Shown here in pieces: positions 9,112 to 19,524 of a stretch of DNA of 64,000 bases. The DNA comes from Mycoplasmoidaceae bacterium (GTDB lineage Bacteria; Bacillota_I; Bacilli_A; Mycoplasmatales; Mycoplasmoidaceae). Where the stretch lies: positions 47,899 through 111,898 of the forward strand of contig JAKSVR010000001.1 in assembly GCA_024427105.1 (NCBI GenBank), given 5' to 3'. A program made the translations under genes and the position numbers. The notes beneath the pieces are model-generated. The model made no database searches and was not told where the DNA came from. It saw nothing but the letters and a program-made list of their open reading frames with translations. Position 1 is the stretch's first letter. Each line of letters opens with the position of its first letter.

Positions 9112-11782
9112 ATGCAGTTATATTGCTAGAGGGGCCAAGATTAACAAAACCAAACTGAACAAGTTCTGTTATCTCGGATGAATCAATAAAAATCAATTCA
9201 ATTTCAATTTTTGAGGTTTTTGTCAAACTATCTTGGTACATAGCAATACAATCATACATGACTTCGTTATAACAATAGGTGTCTTCTTTATCAGGAATTT
9301 CACTTTCAGGATCGAAAGAAAGTTTTCGACCATCACACACATAATTTAATATTTCCACATTCACATCAACAGGGATATATTGATGATTAATCCATGATAA
9401 TTCACCATAATGATAATAGTTTAAATCACCCTTTGTGCACGATAAATCGATATTTAATTTATATATTGCTGTTTCATCAATAAAAAATTCTTGTGATTCC
9501 AACACGGGGTAAGGAGTGGGTTCTACTTCATACTGTGTGAAGTCCAATTCCTTCACTTCTGGTTCAAATCAATAGTAAGATTTACCTTCTTCTGGTGTTT
9601 CATCAAAACCAAAGCACTTACAACCGCCGAACATATCGTCTACAGCATATCAAGGCAAGTCAGTTGGACATGTAAAGATAAAACCATCATCGACTGTTTT
9701 GGTGTCTTGCTGTTTGATTGATAAAGAAGTACAATCATAAAACATTCAATCATAGCATGATGGTGCAAGCGTTTCTGCCGGAAGAGTTGGTGTTGTTGTT
9801 AGAGAAGCACAATGCTCAAACATAAATTCATAACAACAGTCATCAAGAGTTGTTGCAGGAAGCTCCTTAGGGGAATGAGTTAACAGATTACATCGCAAAA
9901 ACATACTATCATAACAATGAGGTTCTAATTGACTGGCAGGTAAAATTAACTCAGATGCATTAATTATTGATGAATTGTAAAACAATCTATAAAAACAACC
10001 AGGACACGGAATTTCATCTAAATCATCAAAATCAGGTGATAATAATGACATAATATTCCCTGAAATATTGCCTGTAATATAAAAATAAAAACTGTAATAT
10101 GAATATTTTGCACTACTTTCAACATAATTAAATCCATCAGAATTATCACCACGCAATCTAATTTTTTGGCCAGATTCAAGTTCTATTTGTGGATAAGTTA
10201 ACAAATCATATTCCTCCCATTCTCCATTATCAATCGAATATTCTAAATTAGGTGTTTCTCATTCAACTTCATATTCCATATGTTCAACAGCGAAGTAACC
10301 ATCACTAGTAGCAGTAAATGTTAATGGTTCCTCAGTTTGATCTATATATCAGTAGTAGGATTTTCCTGGCTGTGGATTGCCTTTAAATTCACTTTCTGAA
10401 CTAATGTAATTAAACATACCTGATACTGCACCTTCTGGATACTCGTTTGGACAAGTAAAGATAAAACCTTCATCCTCTATTTTTGTATCTTGTTGTTTAA
10501 TTTTTAAAGCTGAACAATAAAAAAACATATTTTTATAACAACGCTCAGCAAGTGTTGGAGCAGGAAGGTCAGGCACTTCGGTTAAAGAAGAACAATAAGC
10601 AAACATATACATATAGCAACCCTCAGCAAGTGTTGTAGCAGGAAGGCCAGGCACTTCGGTTAAAGAAGAACAATAAGCAAACATATTACCATAACATCAA
10701 TCTGTAACTGTTTTTGCAGGAAGCTCAGGTGCTTTTATTAATGAAGTACAATCAAAAAACATTTGGCCATAACAACTATCAGCAAGTGTAGTTGCTGGTA
10801 AGTCTGGGGCAGTAGTTAAAGCGGTACAATCATAAAACATAGCACTATAACAACTAGGCTTTAGTTCAGAATAGTTGATCATACTATCAACATTACCCGA
10901 AGCCTTGATTTTACCATCAGTACTTGTAGTAAAACTTAAATGTCCACCAGTAGGGACTGATAAATGATCTTTAGTATTTCTTACATATAATTTTTCATTG
11001 TCGTGTAATTCAATAGGAGTATTTTTATCTCAATTAATTCAACTATCTTCATCGTCTGGTGTGTATGTTGTCTCAATATCTATATCTAGCGATTCAGTAT
11101 TTGTTGCATATCCAATTGTTGGATTTGGATCACTAGTTGTTCCATCTTTTTCAAAACATAATGGTTCAGGTTCTAGAATTGTTAAAATACATTGATCACT
11201 TATATCTGTATTTTCTATTTTAACTGTTATGGTTGTATCACCAACAGCTTTTGGTGTAATTCAACCATTATTATCAATAGTAGCAATATCTGTGTTACTT
11301 GATTCTCAAGTAACATTAATTGCTTCTACAGAATTTGCAGGAGTAATTTCATATGTTAATTGTTTTGGATGTCCTAAATAAGCAATTGTATCACCTTGAA
11401 CAATAGAAATAGATCCAACATTTTGAACTTTTAGATTGCATTTGTCTACAAAACCACCGTCTTTTGTAGAAATAGTAATTTCAGCTTCACCAACTTTAAG
11501 CGGTGTAATTGTTCCATCATCAGCAACAGTTGCTACATCAGAAGGATCAACTGTTCATCTAACTGATTTATCAGTTGCATTGTTAGGAAAAACTGTATAC
11601 TTTATTTTTTGGTGTTCAGAATCTTCTTTTCAAACATTGATATTTTTGCTTTCTTGTGCAATTTCTACTCTAGTAACATGGACAACTTCTGGTTCAGGTT
11701 GTTTGTTACATCCCACCATACTAACCATAGGTATAGTAGATGCTATTAAAATACTAGGTATTAGAATATGCAATTTTCTCAT
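9104..11782 (-). CDS. Large double-module BspA/DUF285 repeat lipoprotein with two BIG2 domains (B)
   Basis: This 892-residue protein is the largest in the array. It has a lipoprotein signal (Cys25), then two Ig-like BIG2 domains in tandem (about 35-110 and 115-205). The first 26-residue Cys-rich repeat block covers about 300-480 and ends with the family tail (DEGFIFTCP, PQPGKSYYWY). A second full body follows without a stop: linker, ISGNIMSLLS segment, repeats (about 560-720) and another tail. A unique C-terminal domain of about 150 residues (743-892, with DGRKL and KIEIELIF) resembles the stand-alone lipoprotein at 19525-20028. It looks like a fusion of two neighbouring lipoprotein genes. 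The -10 box is at 11803-11808, minus strand. Confidence 0.9.
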
Positions 11783-11820
11783 ATATAAAACCTCTTATTT
11801 TTATTATAAATCATAAAATA

Positions 11821-11893
11821 TCTAAAAAACAATTAGCACTAGAGGTTAACACCTCTAGTGCTTGTTGTTGGCTTTAGATAGAGTATTAGACAT
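11821..11893 (-). pseudogene. Helicase 5'-end remnant 2, now a perfect hairpin
   Basis: From ATG at 11891-11893 the frame starts MSNTLSK and then has a one-base deletion before the Gln-rich segment; in the shifted frame QQALEVLTS is still readable. The core at 11836-11861 is a perfect 11-bp inverted repeat (GCACTAGAGGT / ACCTCTAGTGC, loop TAAC). The intact helicase has one mismatch there (7591-7616). The remnant keeps its own -10 box at 11903-11908. Confidence 0.8.
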
Positions 11894-11902
11894 AACCAAA
11901 AT

Positions 11903-11910
11903 ATTATAAT
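11903..11910. promoter_or_regulatory. Overlapping divergent -10 boxes
   Basis: ATTATAAT reads TATAAT on both strands (minus 11903-11908, plus 11905-11910). The minus-strand box lies 9 bp from the helicase-remnant ATG, and the plus-strand box lies 6 bp from the ATG of the 39-residue membrane peptide. Both spacings imply leaderless transcripts. Confidence 0.5.
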
Positions 11911-11916
11911 TTAGTT

Positions 11917-12036
11917 ATGGAACAAGAGAAACAAAATGTAAATTGAAAGACAGCAATCGGGGTAATCGGTGTAACACTAGTATTATGTCTAATTGTAATT
12001 ATTGGATTATTAGCTGGAATAATTTCTAAGCTATAA
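11917..12036 (+). CDS. 39-residue single-pass membrane peptide
   Basis: The 39-codon frame (one TGA as Trp) encodes a charged N-terminus, MEQEKQNVNWK, followed by one long hydrophobic helix (TAIGVIGVTLVLCLIVIIGL, continuing LAGIIS) and a terminal Lys. It has a TATAAT 6 bp before its ATG and a terminator at 12070-12096. It is the only plus-strand gene within the lipoprotein array and is divergent from a helicase remnant. I recognise no family. The size and topology match small membrane-acting toxins or small membrane regulators, but nothing proves that. In the copy next to the intact helicase this gene is missing. Confidence 0.6.
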
Positions 12037-12099
12037 AGCATTTAGAACCGGTTCAGAGGCATAGAAATAAAAAAGACAGAAAAAACCTGTCTTTTTAAT
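12036..12099. repeat. 65-bp direct repeat, copy 2
   Basis: Second copy of the 7666-7730 segment, one base shorter in the terminator loop. It begins at the stop codon of the 39-residue membrane peptide and ends at the stop of lipoprotein C. Confidence 0.9.
12070..12096. terminator. Bidirectional intrinsic terminator
   Basis: AAAAAGACAG / CTGTCTTTTT hairpin with T-runs on both sides, between the converging membrane peptide gene and lipoprotein C. Confidence 0.85.
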
Positions 12100-13263
12100 C
12101 TAACATTCTGTAGGATGGTAATAGTAGGCTTCGCCTTTGGTTGGCGTTCCATCAAATCAAAATTCAGCAGTGGCTTGTCGAAACATTTGATCAATAGATA
12201 AATCTGAACAATCAGTAGGGCAGTCAAAAAATTTTATACCTTCATCGGGATCGTTTGATGGTTTAAGCTCCTGGCACCGAACAAACATGTTTTGATAACA
12301 ACTATCAACTAGTGTTGTTGCTGGCAACTGAGGCGCTTTTTCTAAATTTCAACATTCATAAAACATATCTGAATAACAACCTTGAGCAAGGTTAGTTCAC
12401 GGTAAATAATTGTCTTGAACATCAGTAATAGGTAATTCAGCATTTAACCCAGAAAAACAATATGGTTGCAAACTATATGTGTGATCATCTGGCAGCTTAA
12501 ATGGTTCAGAAATGTTTTTAGTTTCTGCAAATATAGCAAATGATCACCCTTTATCAAAAATCATGTTTTGCCTGTTAAATATGTTATTAACAAACCAATC
12601 GCTATCAATTTCTAATGATCTACAACCTTGGAACATTCCAGAATAGCAATTTTCAGCAAGGTTAGTTGCTGGGAGTTCGGGGATAGAAATTAATTTATCA
12701 CAACCAGAAAACATACTTTCATAACAGTAGCTTGTAAGTTGCGTTGCTGGTAATTGCAAATTATTTGCATTTCGAATGTCATTAAAACTAAAAAGATGTG
12801 CAAAGCAGCCAGTACCTGGTATAGTTGTTTGTCGACACTTACCATTATCAATAATAGACATAATGTTACCAGAAATATCACATTTCCCATAAACTCTAAA
12901 TATATTTAGCGAAAGATTTCTCATTTCGTAACCTTCAAAACGAGAAAAACCGTCTGGGTTATTACCTCAAAATGAGATGGATGATCCTTTTCTTATTGTA
13001 ATTGTTGGGCCCTCGTCATTTGGAGGAATTTGATATTTTATGGGTTTTCCATTGTCAATAGAATAGTAAAGCTCTGGTATTAAGGCTTCTTCTATTTCAT
13101 AGCAATCGTTAAATAAGTTAATTTCAAAGCCTTCACCCAAAGCAGTAAAAGTTAAGTTTTGTGGTGCAGGCTCTGGTTTTTCATTATTACACCCAACCAT
13201 ACTAACCATCGGCATAGATGATGTTACTAAAATAGTAGGCATTAAAAGATGTATCTTTCTCAT
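12100..13263 (-). CDS. BspA/DUF285 repeat lipoprotein (C)
   Basis: The 387-residue lipoprotein starts MRKIHLLMPTILVTSSMPMV and has its lipobox Cys at 25. It lacks a BIG2 domain: a short linker (NLTFTALGEGFEI, ELYYSIDNG) leads to the ISGNIMSIID segment and 26-residue Cys repeats. The repeats are interrupted by an insert of about 70 residues starting DWFVNNIFNRQN and ending PWTNLAQGCYSDMF. Lipoprotein D has the same insert. The C-terminus ends GEAYYYHPTEC instead of the usual SYYWYT. The -10 box is at 13285-13290 (minus), with an AAGAGG SD. Confidence 0.9.
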
Positions 13264-13303
13264 AATACAAAACCTCTTACCTTTATTATAAATAATAAAA
13301 ATA

Positions 13304-13330
13304 TAGTGGTAACCAATTTGGTTACCACTA
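13304..13330. terminator. Array terminator hairpin 1
   Basis: TAGTGGTAACC / GGTTACCACTA is an 11-bp perfect stem with a 5-base loop. On the minus strand it follows the stop of lipoprotein D and is T-rich downstream. The same stem recurs at 15687, 18417 and 19465. Confidence 0.85.
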
Positions 13331-13351
13331 GTTAATACTTTAAACTATTTA

Positions 13352-15646
13352 CTATGTATATCAGTAGTAGGATTTACCAGGGTTTGGAGTGTCTTCAAAT
13401 CCTGTACATGCACAATCATGAAACATATTTGTTACAGCATTCTTTGGGATGCCGCCTTCACCTGGACAGGTAAAAATATAACCTTCATCTTCAGTTTTTG
13501 TGTCTTGTTGTTTAATTTTTAAAGAAGTACAGCCATCAAACATTTTATAATAGCATTCCTCAGCAAGGGTAGTAGCAGGAAGATTAGGCACAGTAGTTAA
13601 ATTCTTGCAATCTTTAAACATATTATCATAGCATCCTTGAGCAAGATTATTTCATGGCAAATAATTACTTGGGACAGTAGAGAAATTCAATCCAGCATTT
13701 AATCCTGAAAAACAATATGATTTTAATACAAATTTACTACTGTCAGGTAATGTGTATGGTTCATTACCATCATATACCCCACTAAACATATCCAATGCTC
13801 AGTTCTCACCATAGTTAATAATCGGTTTATTAAACACATTGTTAACAAATCAATTTTTATCAACTGACAATGAAGTACAACCATGAAACATACTATGATA
13901 GCATTGTGGGAAAAGCATTTGTGCATTTAAATTGGGCGTTGTAGTTAATGAAGTACAATCATAAAACATAGAATCGTAGCAATTATAATAAAGAATCTGA
14001 GCCGGTAGTTCTGGTGGTGTTTCTAATGCTGTACATCCGTGAAACATATGACCATAACAATTAGAGTCAAGTGATGTAGCAGGTAGTTGCGGTGCTGTTG
14101 TCAATGAAGTACAACCTTCAAACATATTAGAATAACAGTCCCACTGAACTTGGTCTGCTGGAAGTATTGTTGGTGCAGTCTTTAACTTAGAACAGTTTGC
14201 AAACATCCCGGAATAGCATTTGTCATCAACTCTTACTGCTGGAAGGTCTGGTGCTGTAGTTAAAGAATTACAACCAGCAAACATATTATAATAAATATAT
14301 CTATAAACATTGTTAGCAGCGAGAGCTGGTGCAGTAGTTAAAGAATTACAACCAGCAAACATTGATAAATAACATCCTTCAGCCAAACTAGTAGCTGGAA
14401 GTTCAGGTGCAGTAGTTAATGAATCACAATCAGCAAACATTCCTTGATAACAATAGTCATCTAATTCCATTGTAGGAAGATCTGGAGCAGAAACTAATGA
14501 ATCACAATCATTAAACAAATTGTTAAAACAAAAGCCTGTTAATGGGTTATAGGCAATCATACTATTAACATTGCCACTAGCTTTGATTTTGCCACTCATT
14601 GAAAAAGTAAATCAATTTCATTGTTCGGAAAGTGATGACGCTGTATTGCGAACTCATATACTATCACCGTTATTAAGTGGTATTGGTTCGCCATCTCAAT
14701 CTTGCCAATCATTACCATAAAGCTCAGTAGAATATTGAATATGAATATTTGTTAGCACAGTTTTATCATAATTAAAACCAACAGTAGAACCATCTTCAAC
14801 TGCAGTAAAACATAGTGGACTAGAATCTAGGACAGTTACCTCACACTGTGCAATTAATTCAGAACCATCAGTTGTACTAGCTGTTATAATTGCACTTCCT
14901 TTTTTGTTTGGCGTAAGCCAACCTTCTTTATCAATTTCTACAATCTCATCATCAGAAGAATTTCAATTAACGTTTGTATAGGTTACATCATCCGGAAGAA
15001 TTTTATATGTTAATTGTTTTTCAAAACCAAAATATAAATTAGTTTTTGCTCCTTGAACTATAGATATGCTTTCTGCTCTAGTATAGACAATTAAATTACA
15101 TTCATCAAATAAACCACCATCATCAGTTCTAATAATAATTGTTGTACTACCACTTTTTTTAGGTCTAATTGTCCCGTCAGGGTCAACGGTTGCAATTGTT
15201 TCATCGCCAACTATTCATGTAACACCTTTATTGGTTGCATTGTCTGGTAAAATTTCATATTCTACTTTTATAGTTTCTTCAACATTTCTTCAGCATTGAA
15301 TTGTTTCTTGTAAAATGTTTACACTAGTGACGTGAATAAAACTCTCTTCCCACTTAGCATACAAGGTAAGTTCTGCAGTTACAGGTGTGCTAAAATCATA
15401 TTCACTAGATAATTCTTCATCACTATATCAACCAACAAAATTATATTCAGGCTTAGTTGGATCATCTGGTTTTGCTATAGGTTGTCCAACTTCTATTTCA
15501 ACATCAGGTATTTCTGACCCACCATTAGTTTGAAAATGGACAAAAACCTTACTAATAGGTTGATTTTTTTTGCAACTAACCATAGCCATCATAGGTATGG
15601 TAGATGCTACTAATATGCTAGGTATTAGAATATGTATTTTTCTCAT
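13352..15646 (-). CDS. BspA/DUF285 repeat lipoprotein with InlB-type repeat and two BIG2 domains (D)
   Basis: The 764-residue lipoprotein has Cys25 as lipobox residue. Residues about 34-100 form a Listeria-Bacteroides (InlB B-repeat/Flg_new) unit: VHFQTNGGSEIPDVEIEVGQ, then FVGWYSDEEL and LTLYAKW. Two Ig-like BIG2 domains follow (about 107-265). About ten Cys-rich 26-residue repeats then run from about 365 to 600, the longest block in the array. A WFVNNVFNKP insert shared with lipoprotein C follows, then two more repeats and the standard end (DEGYIFTCP, PNPGKSYYWYT). The InlB-type repeat is found in invasion and adhesion proteins of Gram-positive bacteria. The -10 box is at 15667-15672 (minus). 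Confidence 0.92.
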
Positions 15647-15686
15647 ATATAAAACCTCTTACCTTTATTATAGAATAATAAAAATA

Positions 15687-15714
15687 TAGTGGTAACCACA
15701 ATCGGTTACCACTA
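15687..15714. terminator. Array terminator hairpin 2
   Basis: TAGTGGTAACC / GGTTACCACTA stem with a 6-base loop (ACAATC), placed between the stop of lipoprotein E and the promoter of lipoprotein D. Confidence 0.85.
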
Positions 15715-15735
15715 GTTAATACTTTAAACTATTTA

Positions 15736-17361
15736 CTATGTATATCAGTAGTAGGATTTGCCATTTTCTGGTGTGTCATGAAAACCTTCGAGATTACAAC
15801 CCGTGAACATATCATCGCATTGCCACATATTTGGACAAGTAAAGATAAAGCCTTCATCGATTGTTTTTGTGTCCTGCTGTCTAATTTTTAATGAATGACA
15901 CTCCACAAACATCCCATCATAGCATTTTTCAGGGAGGATAGTTGCTGGTAGTTCTGGTGCAGTAGTTAAAGAAGTACAACTAGCAAACATATCATGGTAG
16001 CATTTTGCAGCAAGGTTAGTTGCTGGAAGTTTTGGAGTAGTAGTCAAAGCACCACAGGCATAAAACATCCCATCATAGCATTCTTCTGCAAGTGTAGTAG
16101 CCGGGAGTTCTTCTTGAACATTAGTTAAAGAGGAACAACCAAAAAACATGGAATAATAACAACCCTTAGCAAGTGTTCCAGCTAAAAGGTTTGGAGCAGT
16201 AGTTAAAGATATACATCCAAAAAACATGGTTTCATAACAACTTTCAGCTAATTCTGTTGCAGGCAACAGTGGGGCAGAAGTTAAAGAGGTACAATAATTA
16301 AACATATTTACATAGCAGTTTTTAGCAAGTGAAGTTGCCGAAAGTGCTGGAGCAGTAGTCAAAGATTTGCAATAATAAAACATACCATTATAGCAATCTT
16401 CTGCAAGTGTTTTAGCTAAAAGCTCTGGAGGAGTAGTTAAGCAATTGCATCAACCAAACATATATTTATAACAATTATCAGCAAGGGTAGTAGCTGGGAG
16501 TTGTTCTGGAGCAGTAGTCAAAACCGGGCATTCACTAAACATACTATAATAGCATCTTTTAGTAAGAACCATTGCCGGTAAAATTAGACTAGATGCATCA
16601 GATATATAAGAACTCTCAAATAAAGAATAAAAGCAACCATCACATGGAATTGTAGTTAGAGATATAAAGTTGTCTTTTGACAACAATGACATAACATTAC
16701 CTGAAATATCACCACAATCTAAATCATCATCATTGTAGAAACGGAAATTTCAAAAAGAATAATCCGAACCGCTATTATAATAGCAAAAACCATTAGGATT
16801 GTCACCTTGAAATTGTATTATGTTTCCACTCTCTAATGGTATTTCAATACCATATTCTTCAGAATCAACAGGCATTGTATAATCTATTCATTCTCTACCA
16901 TTAATAGAATATTGCAAATTAGGGATAGGCTGTGTAATCGATTCGCTTGCTGTATGATAAATACTAAAATTGCAATTTGTAGTAGCAATGAATGTTAATG
17001 GCTCATTCGCAGGGTCTGCATTTACAACTAAGTTGCAGCTATCTGTATATTCCCCATCATGAGTAGTAATAGTAATAGTTGTTGAACCTTCTTTTAATGG
17101 AGTTACTGTTCCATCTTCTGTAATAGTTGCTATTGTGGGGTCAGCAATTGTTCATGCGACTGCTTTATCGGTTGCATTATCAGGTGAAATAGTATATTTC
17201 ACTTTTTTATGTATTCTTTCATTTATATAGCGTTTAATGGTTTGCTGCTGAATGTTAACACCGGTAACATGGACAACTTCCTTATTACATCCAACCATAC
17301 TAACCATCGGCATAGATGATGCTACTAATATGCTAGGTATTAGAATATGCAATTTCCTCAT
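15736..17361 (-). CDS. BspA/DUF285 repeat lipoprotein with BIG2 domain (E)
   Basis: The 541-residue lipoprotein (Cys25) has one BIG2 domain (about 33-105), a linker with LQYSING, the ISGNVMSLLSKDNF segment, and about ten 26-residue Cys repeats from about 230 to 480, ending DEGFIFTCP and ENGKSYYWYT. Unlike the other array members its upstream region has no TATAAT and no hairpin. Only 25 bp separate its ATG from the stop of gene F, so F and E are probably one transcript with E translated from an AAGAGG SD. Its N-terminal domain is very close to that of lipoprotein A, which points to recent duplication. Confidence 0.92.
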
Positions 17362-17386
17362 ATATAAAACCTCTTATTTTTATTAT

Positions 17387-18376
17387 TTATTCTGTATATC
17401 AGTAGTAGGAGTAACCTGGGGTTGGATCACCAGTAAATCCAGTAGTTATGCAACTAGCAAACATCTGGACTACTGCATAATCAGGTAAATCAGTTGGGCA
17501 AGTAAAGATAAAACCTTCATCGACTGTTTTTGTGTCTTGTTGTCTAACCTCTAGAGATATGCACCCACTAAACATATCACAATAGCATCATTCAGCAAGT
17601 TCTGTCGCTTGAAGCTCTGGAGCAGTAGTCAAAGAACTGCAGTCATAGAACATACCATCACAACAATGTTCAGCAAGCGTAGTAGCTGAAAGCGTTGGAG
17701 CAGTAGTTAGAGAGATGCATCCTTCAAACATGCAATAATAGCATCATTCATCAAGCGTAGCCGCAGGCAATTTTTTTGGTGAATAAACTAAATTTGGGCA
17801 TCTATCAAAAATATACTCATAACAACTCTTAGAAAGTTTTGTTGCAGGCAAAACCAGATTATATGCATCAAATATATTGGATTCCTCAAATAAACAATAA
17901 AAGCAACCATTACAAGGAATTTTAGTTAAAGACTTAAAGTTGTCTTTTGACAACAATGACATAACATTACCTGAAATATCGCCACAAGCTAAGTCATCAT
18001 TATTATAGAAATACAAATTTCAATAAGAATAATCAGTTACACTATTGAAATAGCAAAAACCATTAGGGTTGTTCCCTCGGAATTGTATTATGTCTTCATC
18101 TTTTAATGGTATTTCAACACCAGTTTCCTCATCGTCAGTAGGCATTGTATATTCATTTCAATTTCCACCATTAATAGAATATTGCAAATTAGGGATGGGG
18201 TGTGTAATTAATCCACTTTCCTTATGATAAACACAAAATGTACATTTTTTAGTAGTAGTAAATGTTAAGTATTTTGATTCTAGATCCTCATTTTTCTTCC
18301 CACATCCAACCATACTAACCATAGGTATAGATGATGCTACTAATATAGTAGGTATTAAAAGATGTATCTTTCTCAT
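17387..18376 (-). CDS. BspA/DUF285 repeat lipoprotein (F)
   Basis: The 329-residue lipoprotein (Cys25; MRKIHLLIPTILVASSIPMV) has no BIG2 domain. Its linker (NLQYSINGGN, IQFRGNNPNGFCYF) and ISGNVMSLLSKDNF segment closely match lipoprotein E. About five Cys repeats follow, then the end DEGFIFTCPTD and PTPGYSYYWYTE. It is the first gene of the likely F-E transcript, with its -10 box at 18397-18402 (minus) and an AAGAGG SD. Confidence 0.92.
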
Positions 18377-18402
18377 ATATAAAACCTCTTACCTTTATTA
18401 TA
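18377..18402 (-). promoter_or_regulatory. Representative promoter/SD cassette of the lipoprotein array
   Basis: On the minus strand this reads TATAAT, then AAGGTAAGAGG (SD), TTTTATAT and the ATG. The same cassette precedes lipoproteins A (9023-9028), B (11803-11808), C (13285-13290), D (15667-15672), G (19445-19450) and H (20049-20054). The leader is only about 14 nt. Sequence identity runs from this box through the whole signal peptide, so it is a likely recombination site between array genes. Confidence 0.7.
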
Positions 18403-18416
18403 GAATAATAAAAATA

Positions 18417-18443
18417 TAGTGGTAACCACAATCGGTTACCACT
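18417..18443. terminator. Array terminator hairpin 3
   Basis: AGTGGTAACC / GGTTACCACT stem with a 6-base loop. It abuts the end of helicase remnant 3 exactly and precedes the promoter of lipoprotein F. Confidence 0.8.
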
Positions 18444-18593
18444 TTTTAATACTTTCTTATTACTACAGTAGTTTCTTGTGTAGTAATCTATTAAAAAGGT
18501 CTTGCCTGTACCGGCAAGGCCATCTAAAAAGACATTAGCACCAGATTTTAATACTTCTAGTGCTTGTTTTTGGTCGTTTGAGAGACTATCCAT
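18444..18593 (-). pseudogene. Helicase 5'-end remnant 3 (50 codons, Walker A intact)
   Basis: The segment encodes MDSLSNDQKQALEVLKSGAN, VFLDGLAGTGKTFLIDYY and NYCSNKKVLK, aligning to residues 1-50 of the helicase at 6279-7649, including Walker A. Homology stops where the array terminator hairpin starts. The frame reads on into the lipoprotein F promoter, so no functional helicase is made. It begins 10 bp after the stop of lipoprotein G. Confidence 0.9.
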
Positions 18594-18602
18594 ACTAGAT
18601 TA

Positions 18603-19424
18603 CTATGTGTATCAGTAGTATGATTTACCGCTAGTTGGGTCGCCAGCCCATGAACCGCTTGTGCCATAAAACATGTCTTCTACCGCTCCTGCTGGTATAT
18701 TACTTGGACAAGTAAAGACAAAACCGTCATCAGTAGTTTTTGTGTCTTGTTGTTTAATTTTTAAAGAATCGCAATCATAAAACATGTGCGAATAACAACC
18801 TTCAGCAAGCACTGCATCAGGAAGACTTGGGGCTGATGCTAAAAAAGAGCAACAGTAGAACATGTAACTATAGCATCAATCAGCAAGTTCTGTTGCAGGC
18901 AAAACTAGATTAGATGCATCGGATATTTCTGACCACTCAAATAAAGAATAAAAACAACCATCACAAGGAATTTCAGTTAAAGATTGAAAATTATCTTTTG
19001 ATAATAAGGACATGATATTGCCAGAAATTATTCCACACGGATTATCAGTATCAGAACCAAAAAATAGTGAGTAATAAGAATAGTCATCTTCATCCTCGTT
19101 GTAATAGCTAAAACCTTTAGGATTATCCCCGCGGAATTTAATTGTATCTCCTGCCCTAAGAACAATTTGTTGCCCCGGTTCTAAGCCTTCAGGCATTTCA
19201 TATTCTTCTCAATTTTCACCATTTTTTGAATACTCTAAATTAGGGGTAGTTCAAGTTTCTAAAAATTCATCGGCATAAATCATAAACTTACAATCTTCAG
19301 TAGCAGTAAATGTCAATTGCCCTTTGATGATTGGTCCATTATTCTTATTACATCCAACCATACTAACCATCGGGATAGATGATGCTACTAATATAGTAGG
19401 CATTAAAAGATGTATCTTTCTCAT
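18603..19424 (-). CDS. Short BspA/DUF285 repeat lipoprotein (G)
   Basis: The 273-residue lipoprotein (Cys25) is a minimal array member: linker (LTFTATEDCKFMIYAD, NLEYSKNGENW), the ISGNIMSLLSKDNF segment, about three Cys repeats (CYSYMFYCC, CYSHMFYDC) and the end DDGFVFTCPSN, SGKSYYWYT. It has no BIG2 domain. The -10 box is at 19445-19450 (minus), with an AAGAGG SD. Its low repeat number suggests contraction by recombination between repeats. Confidence 0.92.
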
Positions 19425-19464
19425 ATATAAAACCTCTTACCTTTATTATAGAATAATAAAAATA

Positions 19465-19492
19465 TAGTGGTAACCATATTTGGTTACCACTA
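19465..19492. terminator. Array terminator hairpin 4
   Basis: TAGTGGTAACCA / TGGTTACCACTA, a 12-bp perfect stem with loop TATT, between the stop of lipoprotein H and the promoter of lipoprotein G. Confidence 0.85.
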
Positions 19493-19524
19493 ATTGATAT
19501 AACTACTAAAAATGATTTAGTCTC

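Noticed and set aside
10998..11816. Plus-strand open frames of 65 and 126 codons within the lipoprotein array
   Set aside because: They are antisense shadows of the long minus-strand lipoprotein B, with no SD or -10 box and no recognisable protein.
7666..12099. 65-bp direct repeats as ends of an insertion sequence
   Set aside because: No transposase, terminal inverted repeat pair or target duplication was found; the repeats are better explained by duplication of the lipoprotein/helicase unit.
13352..16383. Regularly spaced repeated DNA resembling a CRISPR array
   Set aside because: The repeats are about 78 bp, imperfect, in frame, and encode the 26-residue protein repeat; there are no unique spacers and no cas genes.
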